A stretch of DNA of 5,384 nucleotides from Acidimicrobiia bacterium (lineage in GTDB: Bacteria > Actinomycetota > Acidimicrobiia > Spongiisociales > ZC4RG35), in NCBI GenBank assembly GCA_025929005.1, contig JAICND010000132.1:1-5384 (forward strand). Reading direction: 5' to 3'. A program made the position numbers and the translations under genes. The notes beneath the pieces were generated by a model. It worked only from the letters and a program-made list of their open reading frames with translations. It had not been told where the DNA came from and ran no database searches. Positions 1 to 5,384 of the stretch are shown in pieces (the first letter of the stretch is position 1; each line of letters begins with the position of its first letter).

Positions 1-398
1 TGGAAGCCGAACCCGCTCCGGGGGTGCAACTGGTCGGGAAGATCGATGCCGTCTTCAACGTGGGAACCGCGGCTCCGCTGCTGCGGGACTGGAAGACGGG
101 GTCACTTGGTGAGCCGATGGAGCAGCTGCTGTTCTATGCACTCGTCTGGGCGTTGGCCCGTGACGAGATCCCCGAGGCGGTCGAAGCAGTGTCACTGCAG
201 ACTGGTGAACGGATGCGATCGCAACCGTCGGTGGCTGACCTCACGGCGGTGGCGGAGCGGGTGGCGCAGCTCGTCACTGCCTTCCGCCAGACCTGGACTT
301 CCGGTGAAGTGACCGAACGACGGGGAGGGCCGTGGTGTCGTTATTGCCCGTTGTTGTCCGACTGTCCAGAAGGCGCGGTGGCCTTCGCCCTCAACTGA
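1..398 (+). CDS. RecB/Cas4-like PD-(D/E)XK nuclease, C-terminal part (5' end outside window)
   Basis: The reading frame is open from the left edge (codons begin at position 3) and ends at TGA 396-398, leaving 131 visible residues. A GTG at 24-26 lies inside the conserved domain and is not a credible start. Visible motifs are G-K-I-D (Asp15), D-W-K-T-G (Asp29, Lys31; the D-x-K catalytic strand), the helix Q-L-L-F-Y (Gln41...Tyr45, the QxxxY motif of RecB-type nucleases) and a C-terminal C-x2-C-x5-C cluster (Cys112, Cys115, Cys121). In Cas4, AddB and related enzymes such cysteines, together with an upstream one, hold a 4Fe-4S cluster; the first cysteine would be outside the window. The family cleaves DNA with Mg2+ in recombination and repair. 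This could be a stand-alone RecB-family exonuclease or the tail of a UvrD/AddAB-type helicase-nuclease; the missing N-terminus prevents a choice. The fold is well supported, the exact role is not. Confidence 0.85.
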   Translation, partial: EAEPAPGVQLVGKIDAVFNVGTAAPLLRDWKTGSLGEPMEQLLFYALVWALARDEIPEAVEAVSLQTGERMRSQPSVADLTAVAERVAQLVTAFRQTWTSGEVTERRGGPWCRYCPLLSDCPEGAVAFALN

Positions 399-408
399 AG
401 CATTTCAG
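395..408. repeat. Small inverted repeat across the convergent stop codons
   Basis: CTGAA (395-399) and TTCAG (404-408) are perfect inverted arms around a GCAT loop. The forward TGA stop (396-398) lies in the left arm and the reverse TGA stop (405-407) in the right arm. A 5-bp stem with no T-run is too weak to call a terminator. Part of the symmetry follows simply from two TGA stops facing each other. No other terminator is visible in the 6-base gap between the genes. Confidence 0.35.
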
Positions 409-1649
409 CCAGCGTGGCGTCGGAGATCTACAACCGGTCCGGTGGTCTCACCATCCAGGGTGAGGCGGATCTGACGGGTCAAATCGTCGACCAGGATGAG
501 CACCTCGTCGCGCATTTCCCCAAGACCTTCCGACACTCTTCCAACCGACTTGTTGATCTCGGTGAGGGCGCTCCGCTGCGAGGAGAACTTCTGACAAATC
601 GAGCGAAGCCGCTGCAGCCGGTCCTGCACCGCGGCCAGGTCGATGGTTTCAGTGGCGGGTTGGGCGGTAAGGGTGGCGGCCAGCCAGCGCAGACCCGTCC
701 AGATCATGGTGCCTTCTCCGTCGTCGACCACCAGAACCCGGTTGCCGAAAACACCGAAGGGTCCCACCTCCTGTGGGTAGGCGTCCTCCGCGGAAATGCA
801 GAGGGCGGCGTCGGCCTGGCGATTGGCGACGGCCCGATCGAGTTCCTCGAGGATTCCTTGCTTGCCGGTCAATCCGATCGTGCGCTGGTTCTTGACTTCC
901 ACCGCGATCCGACAGCCGTTGGCCAGGGTGATCAGATAGTCGCCGACCACCGCTGCCCCCAGGTGTCCGGCGGCTCGCCCCGTGTGTTCGACGATGGCGC
1001 CAAGGGGGCGAGCGGCGCTGCGGAGTGCTTCGTCAACGAGAATCTCGAAGTCGACCCCTTTGGCAGTGCCGCGCACGGCTTCTTCCGCCCGGCCCCTCTG
1101 GACACTCACATGGTCGCGCAATGCTGTGATTTCGGCCCGGATGGAGGCAAACCCCGCGGCCAGCGACGAGTTGGGTGCGGTGGGATCGAGCGCCTCTTCG
1201 AGACGCTGAGCCACCGGCCCTCCTGGTCCGACCACTTCCCGCAGCCTGGCCAGCAGCTCCCCGGCATGGCTGTCGGTTCGGCTCGGATCAACCCCGGCCA
1301 GGAACGCCGACTGAATCCCCGTGAGCTCGGACAAGGCCCGGGCGACCAGCGAGGACCGTTGATCGGGGTCGAGTTGCTCGGCCAGATGGCCGACACCGCT
1401 GGCGATGGTCTGTTCGAAGTCGATGAGCGCCGATGTCACGGACTTGGCCACCCGGCCATCCAGATCGGCCAGGTCGAGCCCTACCCCCATCGAGGCGATG
1501 CCGCGGGCACCGGTAACCAGGACCCTCTCGAGCAAATGCTCGACTGCCTCGGCGTCGGGCTGGCGGCCGACCAGGTCTGCGAGGACCGCGTCTCTAATCG
1601 ACAGACCGTCGATATACACCGTCCCTTCGGTCAGGCGGATACTGCTCAT
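405..1649 (-). CDS. Uncharacterised PD-(D/E)XK-like protein with helical flanks
   Basis: A 414-residue protein. I chose ATG at 1649 because a TACATT -10-like hexamer ends exactly 7 bases upstream, as in leaderless actinobacterial genes; a GTG at 1679 would add ten residues (including H-H-H) but would contain that element. Residues 1-195 are mostly helical and rich in Ala, Leu, Glu and Arg. Residues ~196-310 resemble a restriction-endonuclease fold: F-E (Glu202) on a helix, G-D-Y-L (Asp237), then V-E-V-K-N (Glu251, Lys253), matching the D...E-x-K arrangement of Mrr/DUF2130-type domains. Residues ~335-395 form a second helical, probably coiled-coil segment. There is no signal peptide or membrane span, so it is probably cytoplasmic. 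It ends 6 bases from the nuclease gene on its left and is divergent from the GTPase operon on its right. Nuclease activity is inferred from motifs only; substrate and pathway are unknown. Confidence 0.8.
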   Translation of the reverse strand: MSSIRLTEGTVYIDGLSIRDAVLADLVGRQPDAEAVEHLLERVLVTGARGIASMGVGLDLADLDGRVAKSVTSALIDFEQTIASGVGHLAEQLDPDQRSSLVARALSELTGIQSAFLAGVDPSRTDSHAGELLARLREVVGPGGPVAQRLEEALDPTAPNSSLAAGFASIRAEITALRDHVSVQRGRAEEAVRGTAKGVDFEILVDEALRSAARPLGAIVEHTGRAAGHLGAAVVGDYLITLANGCRIAVEVKNQRTIGLTGKQGILEELDRAVANRQADAALCISAEDAYPQEVGPFGVFGNRVLVVDDGEGTMIWTGLRWLAATLTAQPATETIDLAAVQDRLQRLRSICQKFSSQRSALTEINKSVGRVSEGLGEMRDEVLILVDDLTRQIRLTLDGETTGPVVDLRRHAG

Positions 1650-1662
1650 AACAGTCAATGTA
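1650..1662 (-). promoter_or_regulatory. Leaderless-type -10 element for the leftward nuclease-like gene
   Basis: Read on the minus strand, TACATT (1662-1657) fits the actinobacterial TANNNT -10 consensus. It is followed by 7 bases (GACTGTT) and then the ATG at 1649, the spacing expected if transcription starts on the A of the start codon. There is no Shine-Dalgarno sequence before that ATG, which agrees with a leaderless transcript. The -35 region is weak: TTGTGT lies upstream but only 13 bases away. The 83-base divergent spacer (1650-1732) must also hold the promoter of the rightward operon. A forward TACGGT at 1661-1666 overlaps this element but has no convincing -35, so I do not call it. 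Confidence 0.45.
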
Positions 1663-1715
1663 CGGTGGTGGTGGGACACAATCTGGCATCACGGCCGCCC
1701 GGGGGTGCCATCTTC

Positions 1716-1722
1716 AAGGGGA
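1716..1722 (+). promoter_or_regulatory. Ribosome binding site deciding the start of the first GTPase
   Basis: AAGGGGA sits 10 bases before GTG 1733, a somewhat long but usable spacing. It favours GTG 1733 over ATG 1658, which overlaps the opposite-strand promoter element. It also favours it over ATG 1766, which has only a GAGAG run directly against the codon. Confidence 0.4.
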
Positions 1723-1732
1723 CCAACGACTT

Positions 1733-2971
1733 GTGAGCAGGCGTCGCGCCCGCCTTCACCGAGAGATGAACAGTCTGGCCGAGACCTTGCAGGGGCTCGG
1801 CCAACAGTCATCGCCTGGTCTCGAAGATCGTCGGCAAAGGGCATTGGGCACCATTGAGCGGTTCTTTCTCCCCAGGCTCGAGGAAAGGGCGCTCCCCCTC
1901 ATAGTCGCCTTGATCGGATCGACCGGCGCCGGCAAGTCCACGATTCTCAACTCCTTGGCGGGAAAACCGATCAGCCGGGCCGGGGTAGTAAGGCCGACTA
2001 CTCGGGATCCGATTGTCTGGAGTGCGCCGGTGCACGCCGACCGGCTTGAGTGGATGGGAACGGTGACGCCGGGCGATCATCCCCTGGCAACTTCGATCGC
2101 TCTGGTCGACACCCCCGATCTCGACTCCGACCTGGCCGAGCATCGCCAGCGTGCCCTCCTTATCGCCGATGCCAGCGACGCCATCCTCATGGTCACGACG
2201 GCTGCTCGTTACGGGGACGCCCGGCCCTGGGAGGCGCTGGCAAGTCTGGCCCGTCGACCCCTCATAGTGGTTCTCAATCGCGTCGCCACCAGAAGCAGTG
2301 GCGCCCGCAACTTTCTCACAGCATTGTTGAGGGACCTTTCCAATGAGGATGCGGGGATTGTCACCATCTCCGAACAGAAAATCGACCGGGTTGCAGACAA
2401 GCTGCCCCACCAGGCAGTTCGAAGGCTGCTGCAAATCTTGACTGTCTGGACCCAACGTCCCGGCACAATCCGGGCGGTCACCTTCGACAGGTTGGCCGAC
2501 CGCACCGCCGCGGATGTCGACGCGCTACTGACCGAGTTGAGAAACCGGCGCCTCGAGCATCACTCCCTCACCGACATCGCCGATGGACACCACCGGCAGG
2601 TGGCGGGCGAGTTGGCTGCCCGTCTGCAGCCTCCCAAACGGCGAAGGTGGCGTCGGATGGTCGCGACCGACGCGGTCGGGTCGATCCCCCTGTTGCAGGA
2701 GGCACTCGATCGCGCTGCGGCGGCGAGCTATGCGGAGGCGGGGGAACGAGGTATCGATCTACCCGCCAGCATGCGCACGGCAGCCCCCACGGCCCAGAAG
2801 GGGATCAAAGGGTGGGCCGTGCTACCGGCCGATCTCACCAACCTGGAAGAAATCTTGACTACGGCGGGCTCAGCTTGGGCCGCGTTGCTTCCCATACCAA
2901 GCGACGAGCAGGTTGATCAGCTCACCATGGGTCTAGAGATGCTGACCGATCTGGAGTGGCCAGGTGACTGA
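1733..2971 (+). CDS. Dynamin-/YfjP-like P-loop GTPase, first of a pair, degenerate G4 motif
   Basis: A 412-residue protein from GTG 1733 (SD-like AAGGGGA upstream; ATG 1766 is an alternative). After a short helical N-terminus comes a GTPase domain: P-loop G-S-T-G-A-G-K-S-T (62-70), switch I R-P-T-T (87-90), G3 D-T-P-D (126-129, Asp replacing the usual Gly) and, where N-K-x-D is expected, N-R-V-A (182-185). The missing Asp should weaken guanine specificity. Residues ~250-412 are helical with a basic patch P-K-R-R-R-W-R-R (301-308). No membrane span is seen, unlike typical actinobacterial dynamin-like relatives of about 500-600 residues. It overlaps the next gene, a clear paralogue, by 8 bases, so the two are probably translationally coupled. 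The GTPase fold is sure; the cellular role (membrane remodelling, division or stress) is unknown. Confidence 0.85.
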   Translation: MSRRRARLHREMNSLAETLQGLGQQSSPGLEDRRQRALGTIERFFLPRLEERALPLIVALIGSTGAGKSTILNSLAGKPISRAGVVRPTTRDPIVWSAPVHADRLEWMGTVTPGDHPLATSIALVDTPDLDSDLAEHRQRALLIADASDAILMVTTAARYGDARPWEALASLARRPLIVVLNRVATRSSGARNFLTALLRDLSNEDAGIVTISEQKIDRVADKLPHQAVRRLLQILTVWTQRPGTIRAVTFDRLADRTAADVDALLTELRNRRLEHHSLTDIADGHHRQVAGELAARLQPPKRRRWRRMVATDAVGSIPLLQEALDRAAAASYAEAGERGIDLPASMRTAAPTAQKGIKGWAVLPADLTNLEEILTTAGSAWAALLPIPSDEQVDQLTMGLEMLTDLEWPGD

Positions 2972-4067
2972 TCCCGGCCCGGCCCTGCCAGCATTGCTCG
3001 ATCAGTACGACCGGGTCATTGCCGATGCCGCTACCCACCTTCCGGTCGAATCAGTCGAGCCCGCGGCGACCATCGGACAGGCTGTTCGTAAACGCCGGGC
3101 TCTCGTAGGCAAGGTGACTGTCGTCGGGCTCCTGGGAGGCACCGGAGCGGGCAAGTCGAGCATGCTCAACGCTCTGGCAGGAGACGAGGTCTCCGCAGCC
3201 GGAGCCATGCGACCTACCACCGCCCGGCCGATGGCGTGGATTCCGTCTGACTCCGACTCCGCCCTGGATGCCCTCCTCGACATGTTGAGCATCGGCGAGC
3301 GAGTCCATCACCGCGAAGTGGCCCCCTTGGCCGTTCTCGACCTACCCGACATCGACTCGCTGGTCACCGATCACCGTCGCCTTGTATCCGACGTCCTCCC
3401 ATACCTCGACGTCGCGTTGTGGGTGCTCGATCCGGAGAAGTACCACGACCGGACTGTGCATGACCTGGTGCGGTCCCTCCTCAACCATCAGTCGACGTTT
3501 CGATTTGTCTTGAACCAGATCGATCGCCTCGACCCGGCCGACCAGGTCCTCGTAACGGCCGAATTGCAGCGAGTGCTGAGGGCCGACGGAGTCAACAACC
3601 CGGTCGTGTGGACGGCCGCCGCTGATCCCACCTTTGGCCCGCCCCAGGGCACCGAGGAGATTCGCGAGAGCTTGCTAGCTGCGCCCACCTCATCGGAAGA
3701 GCGAGACCGGGAGATGGTCAACGAGCTCGAACGGGGTGCTGGCATGCTGGCCGGACACCTTGAGAATGTCGATTTCACCGGTCGCTGGGAGGGGGTGCGC
3801 AAGCAGGCGGGTGAGCTTATTCGCGATTCCCGGCAGTGGGAGGCGGAAATGGAACTCGTGCTATTCGCCTCAGAGGTGCTCCCTGGTGTAAAACTGGACG
3901 TCTCCGGTAGCGTTGCTGCAGCCTCCGATCATCCCGACCCGGGTGCGGCGCTCGATGCCAGCGTTGGTCGTCAGATGAGAGAGCGGTTGCATCCTCGAGC
4001 TCGCACCCGTGCCTTGCTCGCTGACCTCCAGCTCGCGCTAAGGGAGGCTTTGCGCGCCGGGCCATGA
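2964..4067 (+). CDS. Dynamin-/YfjP-like P-loop GTPase, second of a pair
   Basis: A 367-residue protein from GTG 2964, with GGAG (2953-2956) 7 bases upstream inside the end of the previous gene. GTPase motifs are all present: P-loop G-G-T-G-A-G-K-S (58-65), R-P-T-T (83-86), G3 D-L-P-D-I-D-S (126-132) and an intact-type G4 N-Q-I-D (184-187). The strand W-V-L-D-P-E-K-Y (153-160) after G3 is typical of the uncharacterised actinobacterial GTPase family with D-L-P-D-x-D-S. Shared blocks with its neighbour (TGAGKS, LN-LAG, AG--RPTT, D-PD-DS---HR) show that the two arose by duplication. The C-terminal ~130 residues are helical and charged with no membrane span. It is probably the catalytically competent partner of a heteromeric complex; that is inference from the motif difference. 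Confidence 0.87.
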   Translation: MTDPGPALPALLDQYDRVIADAATHLPVESVEPAATIGQAVRKRRALVGKVTVVGLLGGTGAGKSSMLNALAGDEVSAAGAMRPTTARPMAWIPSDSDSALDALLDMLSIGERVHHREVAPLAVLDLPDIDSLVTDHRRLVSDVLPYLDVALWVLDPEKYHDRTVHDLVRSLLNHQSTFRFVLNQIDRLDPADQVLVTAELQRVLRADGVNNPVVWTAAADPTFGPPQGTEEIRESLLAAPTSSEERDREMVNELERGAGMLAGHLENVDFTGRWEGVRKQAGELIRDSRQWEAEMELVLFASEVLPGVKLDVSGSVAAASDHPDPGAALDASVGRQMRERLHPRARTRALLADLQLALREALRAGP

Positions 4068-4071
4068 TCCG

Positions 4072-4092
4072 CGTGAGGCTTCTACCCTCACG
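4072..4092 (+). other. Stem-loop between the second GTPase and the channel gene
   Basis: CGTGAGG (4072-4078) pairs perfectly with CCTCACG (4086-4092) around a 7-base loop. No T-run follows, so it is not a standard intrinsic terminator. The right arm ends 5 bases before the channel's ATG (4098), where the only SD-like bases, GGGA (4092-4095), lie unusually close to the start. It could therefore tune translation or stabilise mRNA. The same stretch contains TACCCT (4083-4088), a TANNNT match 9 bases before the ATG, so a near-leaderless internal promoter is an alternative reading. Confidence 0.4.
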
Positions 4093-4097
4093 GGACA

Positions 4098-4622
4098 ATG
4101 GACTCAGAGACCCTTAACAAGGTAATTGGCACGGCGACGGTGGTTGCCGTCTTCACGCTGGCATACCTGGTGGCGGGGAGGGCCGGTCAGCGGTTCGTGA
4201 GGCGTATGGCGCGCCAGGGCGAAACCGGGACACGAGTGGCGACACTGTGGTCGATGGTGCGACGAGTTCTTTTGATCGTTGTGGTTGTGGTGGGGTTGCT
4301 GACAGTGCTCTCCTCGGTCTGGGAGCTTCCCATCACACCGTTCCTGGCCGTCGGGTCGGCAGTTGGAGTCGCTCTCGGCTTTGGTGCCCAGAAGCTGGTC
4401 CAGGATGTGATAAGCGGTTTCTTTCTTTTGGTCGAAGACCAGTTTCGAATCGGCGACCTGGTCGAACTGGTGGGGGTGACGGGTCAAGTCCAGGACATAC
4501 GGCTGCGGGTCACAGTGCTTCGTGATGTGTCTGGCAATGTTCACTATGTGCCCAACGGGGAAATCAGAGTGGCCACGAACCGCAGCCAGGATCGCCGGGG
4601 GCAATCGAACAGCGAGGGTTAG
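4098..4622 (+). CDS. Short MscS-family mechanosensitive channel
   Basis: A 174-residue membrane protein. Predicted spans are TM1 ~8-27 and TM2 ~53-76, with the pore-lining helix ~80-114 carrying the MscS signature G-V-A-L-G-F-G-A-Q-K-L (90-100) and Q-D-V-I-S-G-F (102-108). The beta domain follows (~117-160): R-I-G-D-L-V, then G-Q-V-Q-D-I, then V-P-N-G-E-I (151-156). Such channels gate under membrane tension to release solutes on osmotic downshock. E. coli MscS is 286 residues; here the protein stops just after the beta domain with a polar tail, so the large C-terminal alpha/beta cage is absent. Neither other frame past 4578 restores it, so a simple frameshift is unlikely. It starts 30 bases after the second GTPase and may be the last gene of that operon. 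The family is confident; whether it forms a working channel is not. Confidence 0.88.
   Translation: MDSETLNKVIGTATVVAVFTLAYLVAGRAGQRFVRRMARQGETGTRVATLWSMVRRVLLIVVVVVGLLTVLSSVWELPITPFLAVGSAVGVALGFGAQKLVQDVISGFFLLVEDQFRIGDLVELVGVTGQVQDIRLRVTVLRDVSGNVHYVPNGEIRVATNRSQDRRGQSNSEG
4619..4622. other. Overlapping convergent stop codons (TTAG)
   Basis: TAG 4620-4622 ends the rightward channel gene, and TAA read on the minus strand from 4621-4619 ends the leftward lipid-kinase gene. The two coding regions share these four bases, leaving no intergenic space for a terminator. Transcripts from both sides must run into the opposite gene or end by a factor-dependent route. Confidence 0.9.
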
Positions 4623-5384
4623 TCAGGCGGGGTGATCACCCTCAGGGCCTGGGGGCGGAGAGTCAAACGGGCCTCGGTCCAGGCACCGGTGAGCTCGCCG
4701 TCGGCCTGACCGTTTACCGCTGGCGTTGCTTCCAGATGGACCTCATCGACGTCGCGCCAGAGCCGAAACCCGGGTACACGACCGAGGTCGCCGGAGCGCA
4801 AGAAAGTGGCCGCGATCCGCGGGACCCGGTGGGTCGGCAGCGACTCGATGGCGAGAACCGTGATGGTGTTCTCCTTCGTGTCTCCAAGGCTGAGTGACAT
4901 CCGCCCAAAGTAGGTGTAGATCGGATGGAATTGAACGAGAACTGAGAGGGCTTCGGTGGACTCGCCGTCCACCCGAACCTTGATATCAGAACGAGCACCG
5001 CGCCGATATGAGAACAAGGCGGTGGAGAGCGCGGTGCGGGCGTAATGGAGACCACCAAACCGATACTTTCGGTATGGCTCCTTCTCTGCTGTTTCGACCA
5101 CATCAGCATCGAAGCCAAAACCCGCGGCGAACAAGGCGTGGCGACGCATCTGACTCCCGTTGGTTTCCCCTTCGATCGAAACGAGGGGAGCGAGACGGGT
5201 CCCGTTGGGGCCTGCCAGCAGACGGCCGGCGGGGGCAACCTGCACGGGAATCCCCATGAGCCGCGCGTAGACATTGGTGGTACCCGTCGGGATCAGCCCC
5301 AAGGCGGTCTCGGTGCCGGCCAGGACATGACCGACGTGATGAACGACCCCGTCACCGCCCATGGCGGCGACCACGTCGAAGCCA
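4619..5384 (-). CDS. Diacylglycerol kinase/YegS-family lipid kinase (5' end outside window)
   Basis: The frame is open to the right edge, where the visible part begins G-F-D-V-V-A-A-M; 254 residues and the TAA stop are visible. The GTG at 5374 and the ATG just inside it lie within the conserved strand before the nucleotide-binding loop, so the true start is further right. Motifs are G-G-D-G (visible residues 9-12) followed by V-V-H-H-V, where most relatives have T-V/L-N-E, then the L-G-L-I-P-T-G-T-T-N-V-Y-A-R block (29-41) of the catalytic domain. The C-terminal beta-rich domain includes V-N-G-Q-A-D-G-E near the end, the usual closing motif of YegS/DgkB proteins. The family phosphorylates diacylglycerol or related lipids using ATP at the inner membrane face. 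The exact lipid cannot be told from the sequence. About 50 N-terminal residues are probably missing if it has the usual ~300-residue length. Confidence 0.88.
   Translation of the reverse strand, partial: GFDVVAAMGGDGVVHHVGHVLAGTETALGLIPTGTTNVYARLMGIPVQVAPAGRLLAGPNGTRLAPLVSIEGETNGSQMRRHALFAAGFGFDADVVETAEKEPYRKYRFGGLHYARTALSTALFSYRRGARSDIKVRVDGESTEALSVLVQFHPIYTYFGRMSLSLGDTKENTITVLAIESLPTHRVPRIAATFLRSGDLGRVPGFRLWRDVDEVHLEATPAVNGQADGELTGAWTEARLTLRPQALRVITPPD
4630..4641. repeat. Perfect 12-bp palindrome near the end of the lipid-kinase gene
   Basis: GGGTGATCACCC is a perfect dyad with no loop, lying within the last codons of the lipid-kinase gene and just past the channel's stop. Such a site could bind a dimeric protein or merely reflect the codons for V-I-T-P. 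An overlapping short dyad, CCCTCAGGG (4639-4647), follows. No T-run is present, so this is not an intrinsic terminator. Confidence 0.5.

Noticed and set aside
1690..1710. GC-rich imperfect inverted repeat (GGCATC...GGTGCC) in the divergent spacer
   Set aside because: The stem needs a wobble pair and encloses a long GC-rich loop; repeats of this quality are expected by chance at this base composition.
1658..1732. Upstream in-frame extension of the first GTPase to ATG 1658
   Set aside because: The added residues are Gly-rich with no domain character, there is no ribosome binding site before the ATG, and it would overlap the opposite-strand -10 element.
414..1736. A 440-codon rightward open frame opposite the nuclease-like gene
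   Set aside because: Its translation is Gly/His/Gln-rich with no domain signal, and it lies fully antisense to a gene with recognisable motifs. Long antisense frames are common in GC-rich coding DNA.
1808..2455. A 215-codon leftward open frame inside the first GTPase gene
   Set aside because: It is antisense to the P-loop and G3 motifs of the GTPase and its translation has no recognisable domain, so it is a shadow frame.
4072..4092. Rho-independent terminator after the second GTPase
   Set aside because: The stem is sound, but it is followed by GGGACAATG rather than a T-run, and the channel gene starts 5 bases later.
4104..4604. A 166-codon leftward open frame opposite the channel gene
   Set aside because: The opposite strand encodes clear MscS helices and motifs; the antisense product is His/Gln-rich and low in hydrophobic pattern.
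4560..4700. Frameshift hiding the missing C-terminal domain of the channel
   Set aside because: Reading both alternative frames past 4578 gives no MscS-like continuation, and the downstream bases encode the well-conserved end of the lipid kinase.

Overview
The window is GC-rich (above 60% by eye), gene-dense, uses GTG starts and has very short intergenic gaps. Together with an Actinobacteria-like GTPase family (D-x-P-D-x-D-S motif) and a promoter laid out for leaderless transcription, this suggests a chromosomal segment of a high-GC actinobacterium. Nothing fixes the lineage below phylum; an uncultured Acidimicrobiia-type organism is only a guess. I see no transposase, integrase, tRNA, rRNA, CRISPR array or attachment site.

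Layout, left to right. Positions 1-398 (+) hold the 3' end of a RecB/Cas4-like PD-(D/E)XK nuclease with a C-terminal cysteine cluster. Six bases later it meets, tail to tail, a gene at 405-1649 (-). That gene encodes a 414-residue protein of unknown role: a helical N-terminal half, a restriction-endonuclease-like fold with a G-D-Y...V-E-V-K core, and a helical C-terminal tail. An 83-base spacer (1650-1732) separates it from a divergent rightward operon. The operon starts with two adjacent, paralogous P-loop GTPases (1733-2971 and 2964-4067, overlapping by 8 bases). A short MscS-type mechanosensitive channel (4098-4622) follows. The channel meets, with stop codons overlapping in TTAG, a leftward diacylglycerol-kinase/YegS-type lipid kinase (4619 to beyond the right edge).

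How the parts may work together. The two GTPases are almost certainly co-translated and probably form a heteromeric pair. One keeps all the nucleotide-binding motifs; the other has lost the Asp of the guanine-specificity motif, suggesting an active/regulatory split. Both lack the membrane hairpin usual in dynamin-like relatives. The nuclease-like gene shares their upstream region and may be co-regulated. The combination 'PD-(D/E)XK-like coiled-coil protein divergent from a soluble GTPase pair' is the best candidate here for an undescribed functional unit, but its role cannot be read from the sequence. The channel and lipid kinase point to membrane and envelope physiology and may simply be neighbours. 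No stretch over 300 bases lacks a gene.
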